A DNA stretch of 64,000 nt, taken from the NCBI GenBank assembly GCA_963457665.1, contig OY735209.1, positions 8,350,814 through 8,414,813 on the forward strand, written 5' to 3'. Below, piece after piece: positions 23,140-33,429 of the stretch (its first letter is position 1; every line of letters begins with the position of its first letter). Under the pieces are notes generated by a model. The model was not told where the DNA came from. It saw only the letters and a list, made by a program, of their open reading frames with translations, and made no database searches. The stretch is from Thysanoteuthis rhombus. Lineage: Eukaryota > Mollusca > Cephalopoda > Oegopsida > Thysanoteuthidae. Position numbers and translations under genes: made by a program.

Positions 23140-24275
23140 CAAGGACGGCTGAAGCTGGAACCGAGGCCTGCGTAAGGGCACACCCTTACTTTAATCTGGG
23201 TTGAATCGTTGACTTCCAACATTCGTCGGCATCAAAATCATCCCTTTCCCCTCCTCCCTGGGCTCTTTTGAACATTTGATGTCGTATTTTCAACCGTAAC
23301 AATCAGTCATCTGTCGAAATGAATTCATGTTGTTCCAGTTTTTTTCTTTTAAATCCACGAGCTTTTATTAGAACTGGTTCACTGAGTTTTGCTCCATTAC
23401 AAACCGCTTCATTAAAGCCTCTTCAACATCAGAATCCTTCTTTTCCTCATTGAAATTCTTAGATCTATTCCGCAATGCTTGAAACTTCATTAGCAAATCA
23501 TTTTCTTCGGTAAACGTTCAATTGTAGTTTGTATTTGTTTTTTTGTTCTGTTTTCTTTTGTTTTTTGTGTGTTTTTTATTGTTGTTGTTGTTGCTTTTTT
23601 TGTTATTCCCAAAGATTCAGACAAATGATGTTTTGGACGTTCTGGCTGAAAGCTTTTAATTTTGTGTATTAACAAATTTTTTCTATCTTTGGTTTGCTGT
23701 CATAAATTTCCTTGCTTTTCCCATGTTGTCAGCGGGATATCCAAAGGAATGAATGACGTTAAATCGAATCAAATGCTAACGTCGAGCTGCTTGTTGCGAT
23801 AAAGTATTTGATTCAAAGCAATTCAGTGGTTCTTATAAGCGGTGTGTTAGGACACTATACGTGAAACAGAATGGCTGCTTCAGGGTTGAATTCCACTCTA
23901 ACTGAAGCTTAAATCACTCAGCTAAAAAGTTTTTGGAATATCTCAACTGGTGTAAAAAAAGCTTTCCTTTTGCTAAAAAAATTATCAATTTTGGTCAAGG
24001 AAAGAGAACTTAAAAAGAATCTTGCTCCCAGTTCGGCCAAAGTGCAGATTTTTTCCTAGATAAATATCATGAAAATCTAAATAATTCTAGAAATAATTTG
24101 AGCCAATTTTAAGTATGAACTGAAAAAAAATAAAAGAAATGAAAGACAGAAATTTGCCCCCCAAAAAAGTCAATCATAAAAAAATTATAAAAATGTATAT
24201 TTTTGTAAAAATGCATTTATCAATAAGAATGGAAAAAAAACCCTGTGCATATCTGTACGATAGATACTCGTTAAT
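23140..24275. other. Unassigned AT-rich sequence
   Basis: About 1.1 kb without recognised repeats, frames or RNA. Confidence 0.35.
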
Positions 24276-24279
24276 ATCC

Positions 24280-24365
24280 AAGGTTTGTCAATTTTAGTCA
24301 GTCTGTAAGACTGACTGGTGGTAATTCGTTGGTCGTGAGTCCAAATCACAGTAAGGTAATTTGCG
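24280..24365 (+). mobile_element. Possible tRNA-like SINE head
   Basis: 'tggtggtaattcgttggtcg' followed by 'tgagtccaaatcac' resembles the D-arm to T-arm arrangement of a degraded tRNA-derived promoter. The A box is poor, and no second copy was found. Confidence 0.25.
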
Positions 24366-24984
24366 TCATTCAGATTGGTTTAGACCCCTTGTTTTGGTGA
24401 GCGTAGATCTTGTTACGGTAAGAAAACAAAGTCAACTTCCGTATTTGTACTCGATTTTGACGAAAAAGTTTGATAATCACATACGTTTGATTCTGTTCTC
24501 GCAAAATTGGTCTTACTAAGCGGCTATTCGTTGTAACCATGATTTCATTTAAAAAAATATATACGTGTTTTCTTTTGTAGATACTGTCTATCATTTCTTT
24601 TATTGTTGTTTCGATCTCTCCTTTGATGTTTCGCCGTTGGGAATAGATCAAAAGTCAGTGTTGCTCTTTCATCTGTGAATCATTTTTGTCTATTTTAGTT
24701 TTGTGCTAAGAAAAAAAAGAATCTACTGAAAGAGAATGTTTTGTACGAATGCATTTCTCTTTGTCCTTTTCGTATTGGGTTCATTCTCTGTAAAGAATGG
24801 TCAGAGCAAAATTATAAATTATTACATTATTGATTTGAAAATCGATTTTTTTTCGTTCGATGAGTGTTTTCTATAATTGAATGTCAAATCGAATCTGATG
24901 ACAACAGTCTGGTTCGTTTCTGAATCTTTTTATCTATCTCCCGTCCTTCTTTCTTTTACTGTTTCTTGGAGGGGTGCATTTGGC

Positions 24985-25300
24985 GTTGGTGTTGGCGGTC
25001 GGTGGTGCAGATGATGGAGTTGGTGACCTAAGTTCAAACTCCAACACATTCACTTTTTACTTATTCTCTTGGGAGAGGCATGAATCTATCTCTTCTCCCC
25101 CACTTTTTCATGAGGAAAATGGCAGGACAAAGTAGGCTTTCTAAACCTGACAAGAAACCAGTCTAAGAGAAGGATAAGTTGATTAAAAACCAGGAGTCCC
25201 TAAGGTAATCCAACGTTGTCTTCAACTCTGTTATGACAACTTCTGCGACGACACTGGTGCCAAAATGTGTCGTTCCTTGGACAACATCGGTGCGTAGAGA
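24985..25300 (+). mobile_element. tRNA-related SINE, copy 1
   Basis: The head has an A-box-like 'ttggcgttggtgttggcgg' and a B-box-like 'aagttcaaactcc'. The body has 'gggagaggcatgaatctatc' and 'aaaccagtctaagagaagg', ending near 'gcgacgacactggtgcc'. The copy at 32815-33110 shares the B box, the 'gcatgaatc.atc' block and 'aaccagtcta.gag.agg' in the same order. No coding capacity, so transcription by polymerase III would be expected for a live parent element. Confidence 0.65.
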
Positions 25301-25411
25301 GCAGGGACTTGCTGCATGAACCTGTCTTTCATAGAACATTACCAGGCCTGTGCTTTGGACAGACTGGAAGCAAGATTCTCTGGGTGCAGATCTATTGTTT
25401 TGCGAAACTGA

Positions 25412-25857
25412 GGATGCCACTGATATTTTCTTTTTTCTTTTTCTATAACTTTCTCACTTCATTCTCCCTTCTTTTCCTTTCTCTCCGCTCATCTTCTCTT
25501 TCTTCACTTTTCTTCTTTTTTTTCCTTCTTTCCGCTCATGTTCTTCATCCTTTTCTCTGCTCTTTCTTCTCCCTCTCTTTATTCCTCGTTCCCGGTCCTT
25601 TTACTTCTTCTTTTTTCCTTTCTCACTCTCTATTCTTCGTTCTTTTTTTTCTTCTCTTTTCCTTCCTTCATCTTACTATTTTCTACCTCTTCCTTCTCCC
25701 TTTCTATCTTCATTTTCCGTCTCTTTTTCCTCCTTCTTTTTCTTCACTCTTCTATATTTCCTTGTTTGTTCTTCTGCTTCGTCCTTCTCCTTCTCCTTCT
25801 CCTTCCTTTTTCCTTCTTATTCTCACTCTTTCTTAATCTCCTCCTTCTTTTTTCTTG
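25412..25857. repeat. Long pyrimidine tract on the plus strand
   Basis: About 440 bases of almost pure C/T with CTT, CTC and T-run subunits and very few purines. The 189-aa frame over it is a phenylalanine/leucine/serine artefact. Such tracts can form triplex DNA. Confidence 0.9.
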
Positions 25858-25859
25858 TG

Positions 25860-26295
25860 TGACTCGAGATCACTGACGCTCGATACAAGTATGGTTGCTC
25901 TTAGAAGAGCAAAGTGTACTGTGTCCTCCAGGAAGAAGCGTTTGCATAAGAAAGAACCTGAAAGTCCGATGGTAGCTTGGTAAGACGCTCTAAACAAACT
26001 TTATTCGGCATACAACACCGGATATTCCCAGACTCTCCCCCATCTACGATAGCCAATGAAAAATGGGGTCTTTGTTTCGTTCCTTTCGTATTTATGAGTC
26101 CAGTGTACACAATACTCAGATTTTTTTTTTCATTTTTTAAAATCCAGTGTTGCCAATTTTTTAGTTTGAGAATGGCTTCAAGAATCGTTAAAATTGAAAA
26201 AAAATTACATCTAAACTAGCAACTCTGCACCTGTCTGGGTGATGGACAAACCTTAAGAGAATCGGTGTACCAAATACGATTTGTCCGTATTTGTG
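25860..26295. other. Unassigned sequence
   Basis: No recognised feature. 'ccagtgttgccaattttt' at about 26144 resembles other 'gttgcca' patches in the window. Confidence 0.35.
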
Positions 26296-26340
26296 GAACT
26301 AGCTCGCTAACCATTACCCAACGATTAGGCGCCCCTATAA
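26296..26340 (-). mobile_element. Possible tRNA-like SINE head
   Basis: The minus strand reads 'ggcgcctaatcgttgggtaa' then 'tggttagcgagctagttcc', matching the A-box region of the tRNA-like sequence at 31620-31715 minus ('ggcgcctctttgcactgtga', 'tggttagcaacttgc'). Confidence 0.35.
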
Positions 26341-26341
26341 T

Positions 26342-26580
26342 CTCTTTAACCTCACGGCAAATCACAACACAAATGCAGTGTCCTCATCAGATAACACCTA
26401 ATTTGCTTTATTTGTCTTATCTCATTGGCCACGTCACCTGAGATCGTCTTCAATTTGAATGGACATGGAGACATATCAACCGATGACCATTGGTTCGACA
26501 GCCAAATTAGAATCCTTTAGCTTTCTCGACATTTTCATAGCCAAGCTAAGTACAGCTAAATGACAAATGGAGGTAAATCT
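26342..26580 (+). repeat. Direct repeat, left copy
   Basis: Matches 27424-27660 in order: 'ctttaacc..a.cgcaaat', 'acaaatgcagtgtcctcatc', 'ttatttgt.taatct.a.tggccacgtca', 'gatcgt', 'tcaaccgatgacca', then 'gcta.gtaca.ct'. By eye the two agree at roughly four bases in five. Confidence 0.75.
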
Positions 26581-26645
26581 GGGAGAAAGACAACGCAGTA
26601 GACTACAGTAATTACGGCCTCACTCAGGGATTTAAGTGTGTGCCA

Positions 26646-26668
26646 TTATAACGAATTCTTCGTTATAA
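26646..26668. repeat. Perfect 10-bp palindromic arms
   Basis: TTATAACGAA, three bases, then TTCGTTATAA. It sits in 'gccattataacg..cgttataacgggtgg', which resembles pogo/Tigger-type termini built on repeated CGTTATAACGG. Possibly the end of a small DNA element. Confidence 0.5.
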
Positions 26669-26744
26669 CGGGTGGATTTCCTATACTTTTAGAAATAATC
26701 AATCAGAAAATAATAGTTATTTCAATGAAATAATAATTTAAAAA

Positions 26745-27375
26745 AAACATCCATCCCTCGCATAGATGAATCATCGTAACCCACACGTGTATCAGAACTA
26801 AATATCTGAAATATATCTGAAAGAAAATACCAGCACAAGATTTGAGTATCGTTGATCCATAATGACCATAGTGACACCCAAAACCATTTTTATGGGGAAA
26901 GGAAAGAAAGGATTTTGATGGCGCCTAGTGGTGCTCTCTTGCAAATTGTCAAAGTTGTGGCCCCCAAAAATGTAACCAGGATCACCAGGAGACGGACACA
27001 CACACAGAGATGTTCGGAGAAAGGAGAATCTGTAGTGCACTGCGCTTGTTGATCAGGTGGGCCATTTGAGGGACTTAGACTATTCGATATAAATCGTGTC
27101 GCTTCTGTTTATGAATTCAACTCGAATACCTGATATAAAAACATCAGTTCGGGACAATCTTGCGGATCAATTCACTTGTTTGGTGAGTCTGATCCTGACT
27201 TGGTAGTTCACAAGTGCAGCGTTGTTCCTTAATATGATGTTAGTAATAAGTCTAATTCCATTCAACTTATTCTAGGGAAGTATATCTATGCTCCCGTGTT
27301 TCTCATACAATCTACAATAGTGGATTGTATTATGTGAAATAGAGAGAAGAATCAGTAGCCCTCATGACTGGTTGC
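26745..27375 (+). repeat. Interspersed repeat family A, best copy
   Basis: Head 'catccctcgcatagatgaat' and 'cccacacgtgtatcagaac'; middle 'accaggatcaccaggagacg' with CACA, then 'ggtgggccatttgagggact' and 'tattcgatata'; tail 'gatcaattcacttgttt', 'tctagggaagtatatctatg' and 'tacaatagtggattgtatta'. It matches 1047-1595 over all three parts. No frame is conserved between copies. Confidence 0.7.
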
Positions 27376-27423
27376 TCAGGTTGGTTATTTGTGGGGTTAC
27401 AGTGATTCGAAAGTTTCGCTAAG

Positions 27424-27660
27424 CAACACTGTACAAATCCTTTAACCGTATCGCAAATAACAACGCAAATGCAGTGTCCTTATCAGATGATACTAATGTT
27501 ATTTATTTGTGTAATCTTACTGGCCACGTCACATGAGATCGTTCTAAATCTGAGAGGACATCGAGACGTGTCAACCGATGACCAATAGCCTGACGGCCAA
27601 ATTGATATGCCCCATCCTTCTTGATGTTCCCCCAGCTTAGCTAAATACACCTCAAGGACG
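27424..27660 (+). repeat. Direct repeat, right copy
   Basis: Partner of 26342-26580 in the same orientation, with the family A copy between them. Confidence 0.75.
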
Positions 27661-27689
27661 AATGGGGAATAAAAGATTATACCAGAAAC

Positions 27690-28320
27690 CGTCGACCAAA
27701 ACTGTCAAAATCAGTTTCTTCAGTTTTTAAGTTGATCCGGCTGTATTACGCATACAGGCCATGCCAATTGAGCTACAATGCAGCAATTTTCCAGATTCAC
27801 TTTTTAAAAAGCAATTAGCCATGAAATCTTTGGTTTGGCTCTATTTGGACTTTGAGCCATTTTCATTTCGTTGCAATAGTATTTTTGATAAATCCTTTTT
27901 TTTTTTTTTTGGTGTTCGATGAGATCATAGCGATGTTTTATAAACAATCATTAATATCATTTTTGGCCACTTTTGCGATTTGGGGGGTCAGAAATGTCTC
28001 TAAGTGTCTAGCAACTCCCCCCTTCTCCACCAGCGGGGATGCTATCTGCAAACGGTTGTTTTTTTGTTGTTGTTCTTACATTTTTCCCTTATATAGGTAT
28101 AGGGGTTCAATTTACAATGTAAGTTTATATCTATTTGATGCTTTGTTTTTGCCCTGCAGCATTCACATGTTTTATTCTGTATTTTTTTTTTGTTTTGCAT
28201 TTTTTTTCTATTTTTTGAAAGTTAGAACTTCTTTTAGTAATCATTACCCAATAAAAAGCGAGAGAAGTAACTTATTTATGGATCACTACTTTTCTCAATT
28301 ATTTAATTGATAAATTAATT
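27690..28320 (-). mobile_element. Family C element, diverged
   Basis: Starts with 'aaactgtcaaaatcagtttc' and 'ttcagtttttaagttgatcc', includes 'ggccatgccaattgagctac', then poly-T, 'ggggttcaatttacaatgta' and 'aagcgagagaagtaactta'. This is the family C order in reverse. The 152-aa plus frame over it is T-rich and not a gene. Confidence 0.55.
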
Positions 28321-28329
28321 AGGGAATAA

Positions 28330-28565
28330 TATTTAATTAAACTTCACTAGCATTTATTTCAATCTCTTTTTGGAAATACATAATTTTCCAAACACTATAA
28401 TATGAAATTACTTTCCGAACACGAAAATGCGTAATTATTTTCCGGACACCTTAATACTTGCCCAAACTTGTTAGTCGTTGTAATTATTGATAAAACTGGC
28501 TTTGTATTCGTTGCTACACAATGAGGCACCCATAGAGCTTCTCATTATAGGTATTCACTAATCAT
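28330..28565. other. Unassigned AT-rich sequence
   Basis: No recognised feature. Confidence 0.35.
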
Positions 28566-28572
28566 CAAAAAC

Positions 28573-28650
28573 TGTTCACCGTGGCATAGTGGTAGAGTGC
28601 TCGTCCCCTGTTCAGCAGGCCATTGCTCAACCCTCGACTGAGCCATACAA
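28573..28650 (+). mobile_element. tRNA-like head of a SINE
   Basis: 'gtggcatagtggtagagtgc' at 28581-28600 is a very good polymerase III A box in tRNA context. A poor B-box-like 'tgctcaaccctcgac' follows at 28624. A 5S-like segment lies about 100 bases downstream on the same strand, so this may be the first half of a compound SINE. Confidence 0.5.
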
Positions 28651-28753
28651 AAAACTTTGAAATCGACACTTAATGTCTCTCAACTGACCACAAGGACTTA
28701 AGATTGACGAACCTATCCCCAAGGCTAGGGGTTACAGCCAAATTTCGAGTGAT

Positions 28754-28836
28754 ATGTCGATTCTCGTAAGATTACCGAAGTTAAGCTATATCAAGCCTGG
28801 TCAGCATATAGATGGGTCACGATTGGGGAATACCTG
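28754..28836 (+). mobile_element. 5S rRNA-like segment (5S-derived SINE or pseudogene)
   Basis: Matches the central and 3' part of animal 5S rRNA: 'ttctcgtaagattaccgaag', 'ttaagc', 'agcctggtcagca', 'tagatgggt' and 'ggggaatacc'. These cover the internal promoter (A box, intermediate element, C box) with moderate divergence. It lacks the true 5' and 3' ends of 5S, so it is not a functional 5S gene. Confidence 0.75.
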
Positions 28837-29000
28837 GTTCTCTCAACAGAAAGAAACCCCAGTAAGCCTGGTAAACCGGAAGTGAGTCTTATCAACAATC
28901 ACCGGTGCATACCTAAATCTGCAACACCCTCGATGAGGGTATAAGTGGTGAACGGTGGTCCCTACAGGGATAGGATTAAATACCAGCTGATTCCACATCT
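28837..29000 (+). mobile_element. Probable body of the compound SINE
   Basis: Continues from the 5S-like segment with no clear boundary, up to 'gggataggattaaatacc'. It contains a short inverted repeat, 'aacaccctcgatgagggt'. No other full copy of this body was found in the window. Confidence 0.35.
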
Positions 29001-29134
29001 TGTATTTCTGGACTACATATTAGATTATCCCAGAAACCACATGTTGGTTTACCGAGCCTAAATTGGATACACTGCAATCACCAAACGTCTGATATTGCAA
29101 GCCAAAATGAAAGATTATGAATAGTGATAGCGGT

Positions 29135-29215
29135 AAGATTTGAACCAGAGACCAAAGATTGGAGACAGCCTAAAGAAGAACCCGACTGTCTTGCCCAAAC
29201 AGTTCTCTTGGTCCT
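29135..29215 (-). mobile_element. tRNA-like SINE head
   Basis: The minus strand shows an A-box-like 'ttgggcaagacagtcgggtt' and a B box 'tggttcaaatctt' with about 40 bases between, close to tRNA spacing. The phrase around the B box recurs at 40340-40395 minus ('atggttcaaacctggcg'). Confidence 0.45.
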
Positions 29216-29219
29216 GCAC

Positions 29220-30235
29220 TAGCACAGTATGACAATGTAGATTCCCAGGACTATCAGTCAATTATCTCTGACTAGTTCTATTCCATGGTCCAAATATTCA
29301 TTTCCAATGAGGGTGTCGTTATTCAGGACCCATTTACACCGCTAGATTGTTATAAACTGGTTTTGAATTTCATCAAAGTAAACTTCAACACTTGAATTGT
29401 CTTTTGCAAACACCACATCTTGATGTAATTGAGCATTTGATGTCTTAACTGGAGCAGCAACTAAGGGACTGATTTCGGCACCAGTGTCCACGAAGGAGCT
29501 GGAGCATTTTTTCTTTTCATTTCATTCATTTCATTTTTTCTCTCCTCTATATAAAGTCCAAAAGCTGTATGAATAAATTTCTCAGAGTATTGAAGCAGGT
29601 TCTTAATGCTAAATGGGTACAATTTCCAAATGAGATTTTTCTTTTTCTTTAATCAAATAAAAAACTGGTTATTGGAAAAGCGTTTCCATTATTTTACCCG
29701 AGCCCTGTCCATAATAATCATCCTGTCAAAGTGGTTAGACAGTAAGTCTCACAATTTTTTGAAAGTTCAATCGATCTTTACCGAGAACTCTACAATTAGA
29801 TTCATGTTTCATTAACATCTGGCGTTTCAGATCTTATTTCGTCCAGTTTCTGTTTATTTTTGCCTCTGTCTTCGCGCTATAATCTCTCTTGAGACGCATT
29901 ATCCGACGCCATATTTAAAAACAAAAAAGAAATGTCTGTTTATTTTTTCAAAAGAAACATCGATCCTTGAGCCGAAGGAAAAATAAAGAAAAAGTGCACA
30001 TAACCGGAAGCTGTTATATCTGGGAAGTGGATTTGTTAACGATCTCAACCTTCCTGACTCTGACACCATCAGAAAAGATATATTCGTTCGTATACAGAGT
30101 AAATGTAATTATATAATTCAATAATCCATATTATTTTCCTATTTCGTTTCTTCTTTTCTATGTATAGACGTGATGCTTTCATTATATTTTCGAACGTCTG
30201 ACCCACAAAGTGGTCAAAGGGATGCTATAATATTT
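29220..30235. other. Unassigned sequence
   Basis: About 1 kb with no recognised element or frame. Confidence 0.35.
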
Positions 30236-30249
30236 TGAGCATTGCTTTA

Positions 30250-30420
30250 GGCTAAATCGATATTAAACCACTGTAGCTGGCTGGTAAATTTATTCCTGAC
30301 GTATGCATAGGTTACGAGTTTAAATACTGACTAACCCAGTGTTGAAAATTTTTTTTAGTAAGGAGAGGCATTCTAAAATTCAGGGTGTGGTATGATCTTG
30401 TTTTATCTTATACACAATTA
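30250..30420 (+). mobile_element. Possible tRNA-related SINE, related to 24985
   Basis: A-box-like 'tgtagctggctggtaaattt', B-box-like 'acgagtttaaatact', then T-rich sequence and 'aaggagaggcattctaaa', comparable to 'gggagaggcatgaatct' in 24985-25300. More diverged. Confidence 0.4.
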
Positions 30421-30424
30421 GATC

Positions 30425-31155
30425 TTTCGAGAAATTATTGATATATGTACACGTTCAGTGGCCCAACCAACGAGATACGCCTAAAAGTTCTTGGTGCCTT
30501 GAAAAAACACAGACCAAATACGGGGCTGGAAACTGGCATTTTTTTTTTTTTTGCTTGCTCATAATAGTTTCAATCCAATCCCAAACTGGATCAAAAGCTG
30601 TTATTCAAATTCATTCATGTCTTTATCGATCCATATTACGTGTTAAAAGATGGCAAGTGTATAATAAAAGGGTCTGAAGTGTTTTATTGAATTATCACTG
30701 TAGATATAACTCCGTCATTTATGCCATCTTATAATTCAATCAAACGGCTAATACAATTAGAATCTGGACCCATGACGGTCGGACAATGGAACTTGAACTT
30801 GTTTTGCCAAATGGATTCTGATTATAAAATTCAATGCGAGTTAAATTCTGTTGTCGTAAAAAAAAGTTCAACATGGTGAATTAAAATTCTACCTTGCAAG
30901 CAAATCAGCATCAAGCATGGCACAGTTCAGTCGGTTTTTGACGTGAAATTACTAACGCTCGAAGTGAGTATATGAATTCCTAAGTTTTGGGGACATATAA
31001 TTTCTAAGGTTTTCAAGAGGAGGAACACGAGCCCGGGTAAGAATTGGCGTCGGTCTTGGTGGATAGGCCCGAGAATATGCGCTGACTCATCCCTATTTCA
31101 TTTCATGAAATCTTCATGAATTATCATGTGTTTTCCAGTGTTGTTAGATTTGGTC
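30425..31155. other. Unassigned sequence, perhaps Helitron interior
   Basis: No frame or repeat recognised. If the 3' end at 31161-31189 is a Helitron terminus, its body would extend leftward into this region. The 5' TC end cannot be placed. Confidence 0.3.
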
Positions 31156-31160
31156 TTTTG

Positions 31161-31190
31161 TACCGGGTATCGCCGGGTACCCCCGCTAGT
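31161..31190 (+). mobile_element. Helitron-like 3' terminus
   Basis: A GC-rich hairpin (TACCGGG, 5-base loop, CCGGGTA, one mismatch) is followed six bases later by CTAG and then T. Helitrons end in a hairpin followed by CTRR and insert between A and T, so this fits a plus-oriented 3' end. A single copy without the 5' end keeps the call tentative. Confidence 0.45.
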
Positions 31191-31619
31191 TATATTGTAT
31201 ATTCCTGAAATGGTGAATTATTGTATCGACCTTACTGCAATAATGACAAAATACATAAATCATGTAGTTGATAAAAGCCGTGGTATATTCACGAGACCCG
31301 CTTGTAAATTATTTAAGAAATTGATAGATGTGACAGGCTCACGTTGAAGCACACACACATAGCAATCTCGCCTCATAGATAAATGAATGTTCATGGCATG
31401 TGAATGCTGAAAAGTTTACAAGTGCACTGAAGTATCAAATTCTCAGAAAGAAGGAAGTTGGTGTCGCTCGAATCTTCCTTGTGTAAAGGGTCTGCCTTGA
31501 AAATCAGCGTTTGAAATCCAGATAGTTTCCCTAGATTGAAACACTAACTGCTGACAATGGGGACATACCTGCGTTGAACCGAGACAAAAATAGTGCCCAA
31601 GAAGGTGTAGCTTGATTCT

Positions 31620-31715
31620 GTCACAAGGATGCAAGTTCAGATCCCCCAGTGCAAATCGAACTCGCTAGTAAGCAAGTTGCTAACCATCACAGTGCAAAGA
31701 GGCGCCCATGAGATA
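31620..31715 (-). mobile_element. tRNA-like SINE head
   Basis: The minus strand reads 'ggcgcctctttgcactgtga', 'tggttagcaacttgcttact' and B box 'gcgagttcgatttgc'. A and B boxes are in tRNA order and spacing. The first part is shared with 26296-26340. Confidence 0.5.
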
Positions 31716-31854
31716 TGGAAAAACGCATGAAAATTCTTCGAGTAAAAAATAATGCTGATATTTGTGTTTGTATCTCGCCTCTGTCAAAGTCATTTCCTTC
31801 AAAAGTTTTTTGGTTTCTTTTCATGTGTCAAGTATTTGTCGTATTTACCCTCGA

Positions 31855-32260
31855 AGTTGTTTACTGTTTCTGTTATTGATATAGTTGAGGTCGAGTTGTT
31901 CTTGTGAGTTGTTTATCATCCTTTGGGAGAAGTTTTTTCAAGGGTTTTTTTTTTCAGTGAATTTTATAAATTTCGTTGTTGTTTCTTATGTTCATTGAAG
32001 AGAGCTTTTTTACAGGGACGTTATCTACGCCTTTTATCATTCCGAATGTTTGTATTGCGTCCTCTCTTATTCTTCTTTCATCTAGGATATGTATGATCTA
32101 GTTTTTGAAATCTGTCTTCATATGGGAGGTTTTTGAGTTCTGGGACCATTTCCGTTATCTTTCTTAGTATGTTTTCTGGTCTAGGTTTAGTTAAGTCCAA
32201 GTATGGTCTGATATGTGATGTGCATTGTATCCCAAAGGTTTTTTGAGTCTGATTAGTCGA
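31855..32260 (-). mobile_element. LINE L4 fragment, post-RT thumb region
   Basis: The minus reading gives 'EMVPELKNLPYEDRFQKL' followed, after a frameshift, by 'ERRIREDAIQTFGMIKGVD'. This is the VP.L..LPYE.RL..L....L..RR.RGD.I...K...G.. block found near the C-terminus of CR1/jockey-type LINE proteins and unlike the R1 or R2 ends. The upstream RT catalytic region is not seen. A GATA run (32300-32345) lies at its N-terminal side. Confidence 0.7.
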
Positions 32261-32299
32261 ACTTGGATCTTATAGTACCTGCTATTCAGCTTCAGTGTT

Positions 32300-32345
32300 A
32301 GACAGATAGATAGACAAATAGATAGATTGGTGGATGGATAGATAA
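32300..32345 (+). repeat. GATA array
   Basis: Imperfect GATA/GACA units. Confidence 0.85.
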
Positions 32346-32349
32346 ATAT

Positions 32350-32810
32350 GGACATACTCAAATAGTAACATGCAGCTCAATAGGTTTGTATCCTGACTGT
32401 TGGCTATCGGCTGAATTCTATTTGAAGTTTCCACGGTATAATTTTTGATCTATGTCATTGATATTACCTACAGAACTAATTGCGTTAATAAGAAGAGATA
32501 ATATAGAAAAATAAACATTTGTTGCATAAGATAAATGCTTTTATTCTCCTTCAGGCCACTGCTCTGAAGAGACATAGACAGGAAAAGATGAGGATAGATG
32601 AATATAAAGTCAGACAGTGAGACAGAGAGATTGATTGTCTGATTAGAAATATACAGAAAGAGTAAAGTAATTTTTTTTAGATATCGAGTTGGTATTATTG
32701 TAAATGGTCACCGTATTATAGCACCGATGAATGGTTATCTTGTGATAGTAACTTTCCAGTACTAGTTATTTAGCAAGCGCCCAGTATATTTAATACGTTT
32801 AGTTAGGGAA
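32350..32810. other. Unassigned sequence
   Basis: No recognised feature. Confidence 0.35.
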
Positions 32811-32814
32811 GTGC

Positions 32815-33110
32815 GATTTGTGTTGTCGGGAACTGCCCACACAGTGAAATCGGCGACTCGAGTTCAAACTCCGATGAGGGCTATTTATGTTTATTTTAGC
32901 ACTGATGCCCTTGGAAAATGCATGAATCCATCTAAACTACCTCCTACGCGTAAAATAGTAGGAGAGATGTGACCATCTTGATAAGGCAACCAGTCTAGGA
33001 GGAGGGCAAATCTGATTCAGAACTGGGGAGTAGAGCCCCCTTCAAGGCGGTTTGAAGAACAATTTGGCGTCCTTCCGACAGCTCCTGCAGCCAAGTTGAT
33101 CCCTGATGTA
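32815..33110 (+). mobile_element. tRNA-related SINE, copy 2
   Basis: Shares with 24985-25300 the B-box-like 'cgagttcaaactccgatg', 'gcatgaatccatcta', 'aaccagtctaggaggagg' and an end near 'ctcctgcagcc'. The interior differs by several indels. The element lies about 220 bp from the inverted 5S-like copy. Confidence 0.65.
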
Positions 33111-33332
33111 TCGCTCTCTTCTTCTCTCGGGACCGAAAGGGGGGATTTTGAAGACTGGATACCCCATGATCTCAACGGAAGGTTTTCCATAAGGTTCAGT
33201 CTTTCCGAAGGTCACAGCAGTCAGTGAGACTAGTTTACACATAACCTTTTTCTGAGAGGCCCCTCTATGAGATTATCACATTGATACTCGTTAAGCTTTG
33301 CTCAGTCTGGCACAAGGCCCAAACTGCTTGAT

Positions 33333-33412
33333 CCTATTCATCCATCTAAGAACTGATCAGGTCCGAAGATCATTAATCTTGGTGATCAAACGAGAACCGG
33401 TGTTATGATCAC
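33333..33412 (-). mobile_element. 5S rRNA-like segment, minus strand
   Basis: The minus strand reads 'aacaccggttctcgtttgat', 'caccaagattaa', 'cggacctgatcagtt' and 'cttagatggatga'. This follows 5S rRNA from about nucleotide 18 to 95, including the internal promoter. Downstream (33265-33332) the strand continues 'ggccttgtgccagact', which recurs at 3982-3997, so a SINE body rather than a plain 5S gene is likely. Confidence 0.75.
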
Positions 33413-33429
33413 GAGCACCTTTGTGCCGG

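Noticed and set aside
25267-25836. 189-aa frame, the longest in the window
   Set aside because: Lies over a pyrimidine tract and consists almost only of F, L, S and P. The same reasoning rejects 51291-51638 (minus) and 61537-61917.
26342-27660. Small LTR-type element with terminal direct repeats
   Set aside because: No primer site, polypurine tract or coding trace between the repeats, and the interior is another repeat family; kept only as a direct repeat pair.
27852-28310. 152-aa plus frame rich in F
   Set aside because: Overlaps a family C copy on the other strand; its length comes from T runs.
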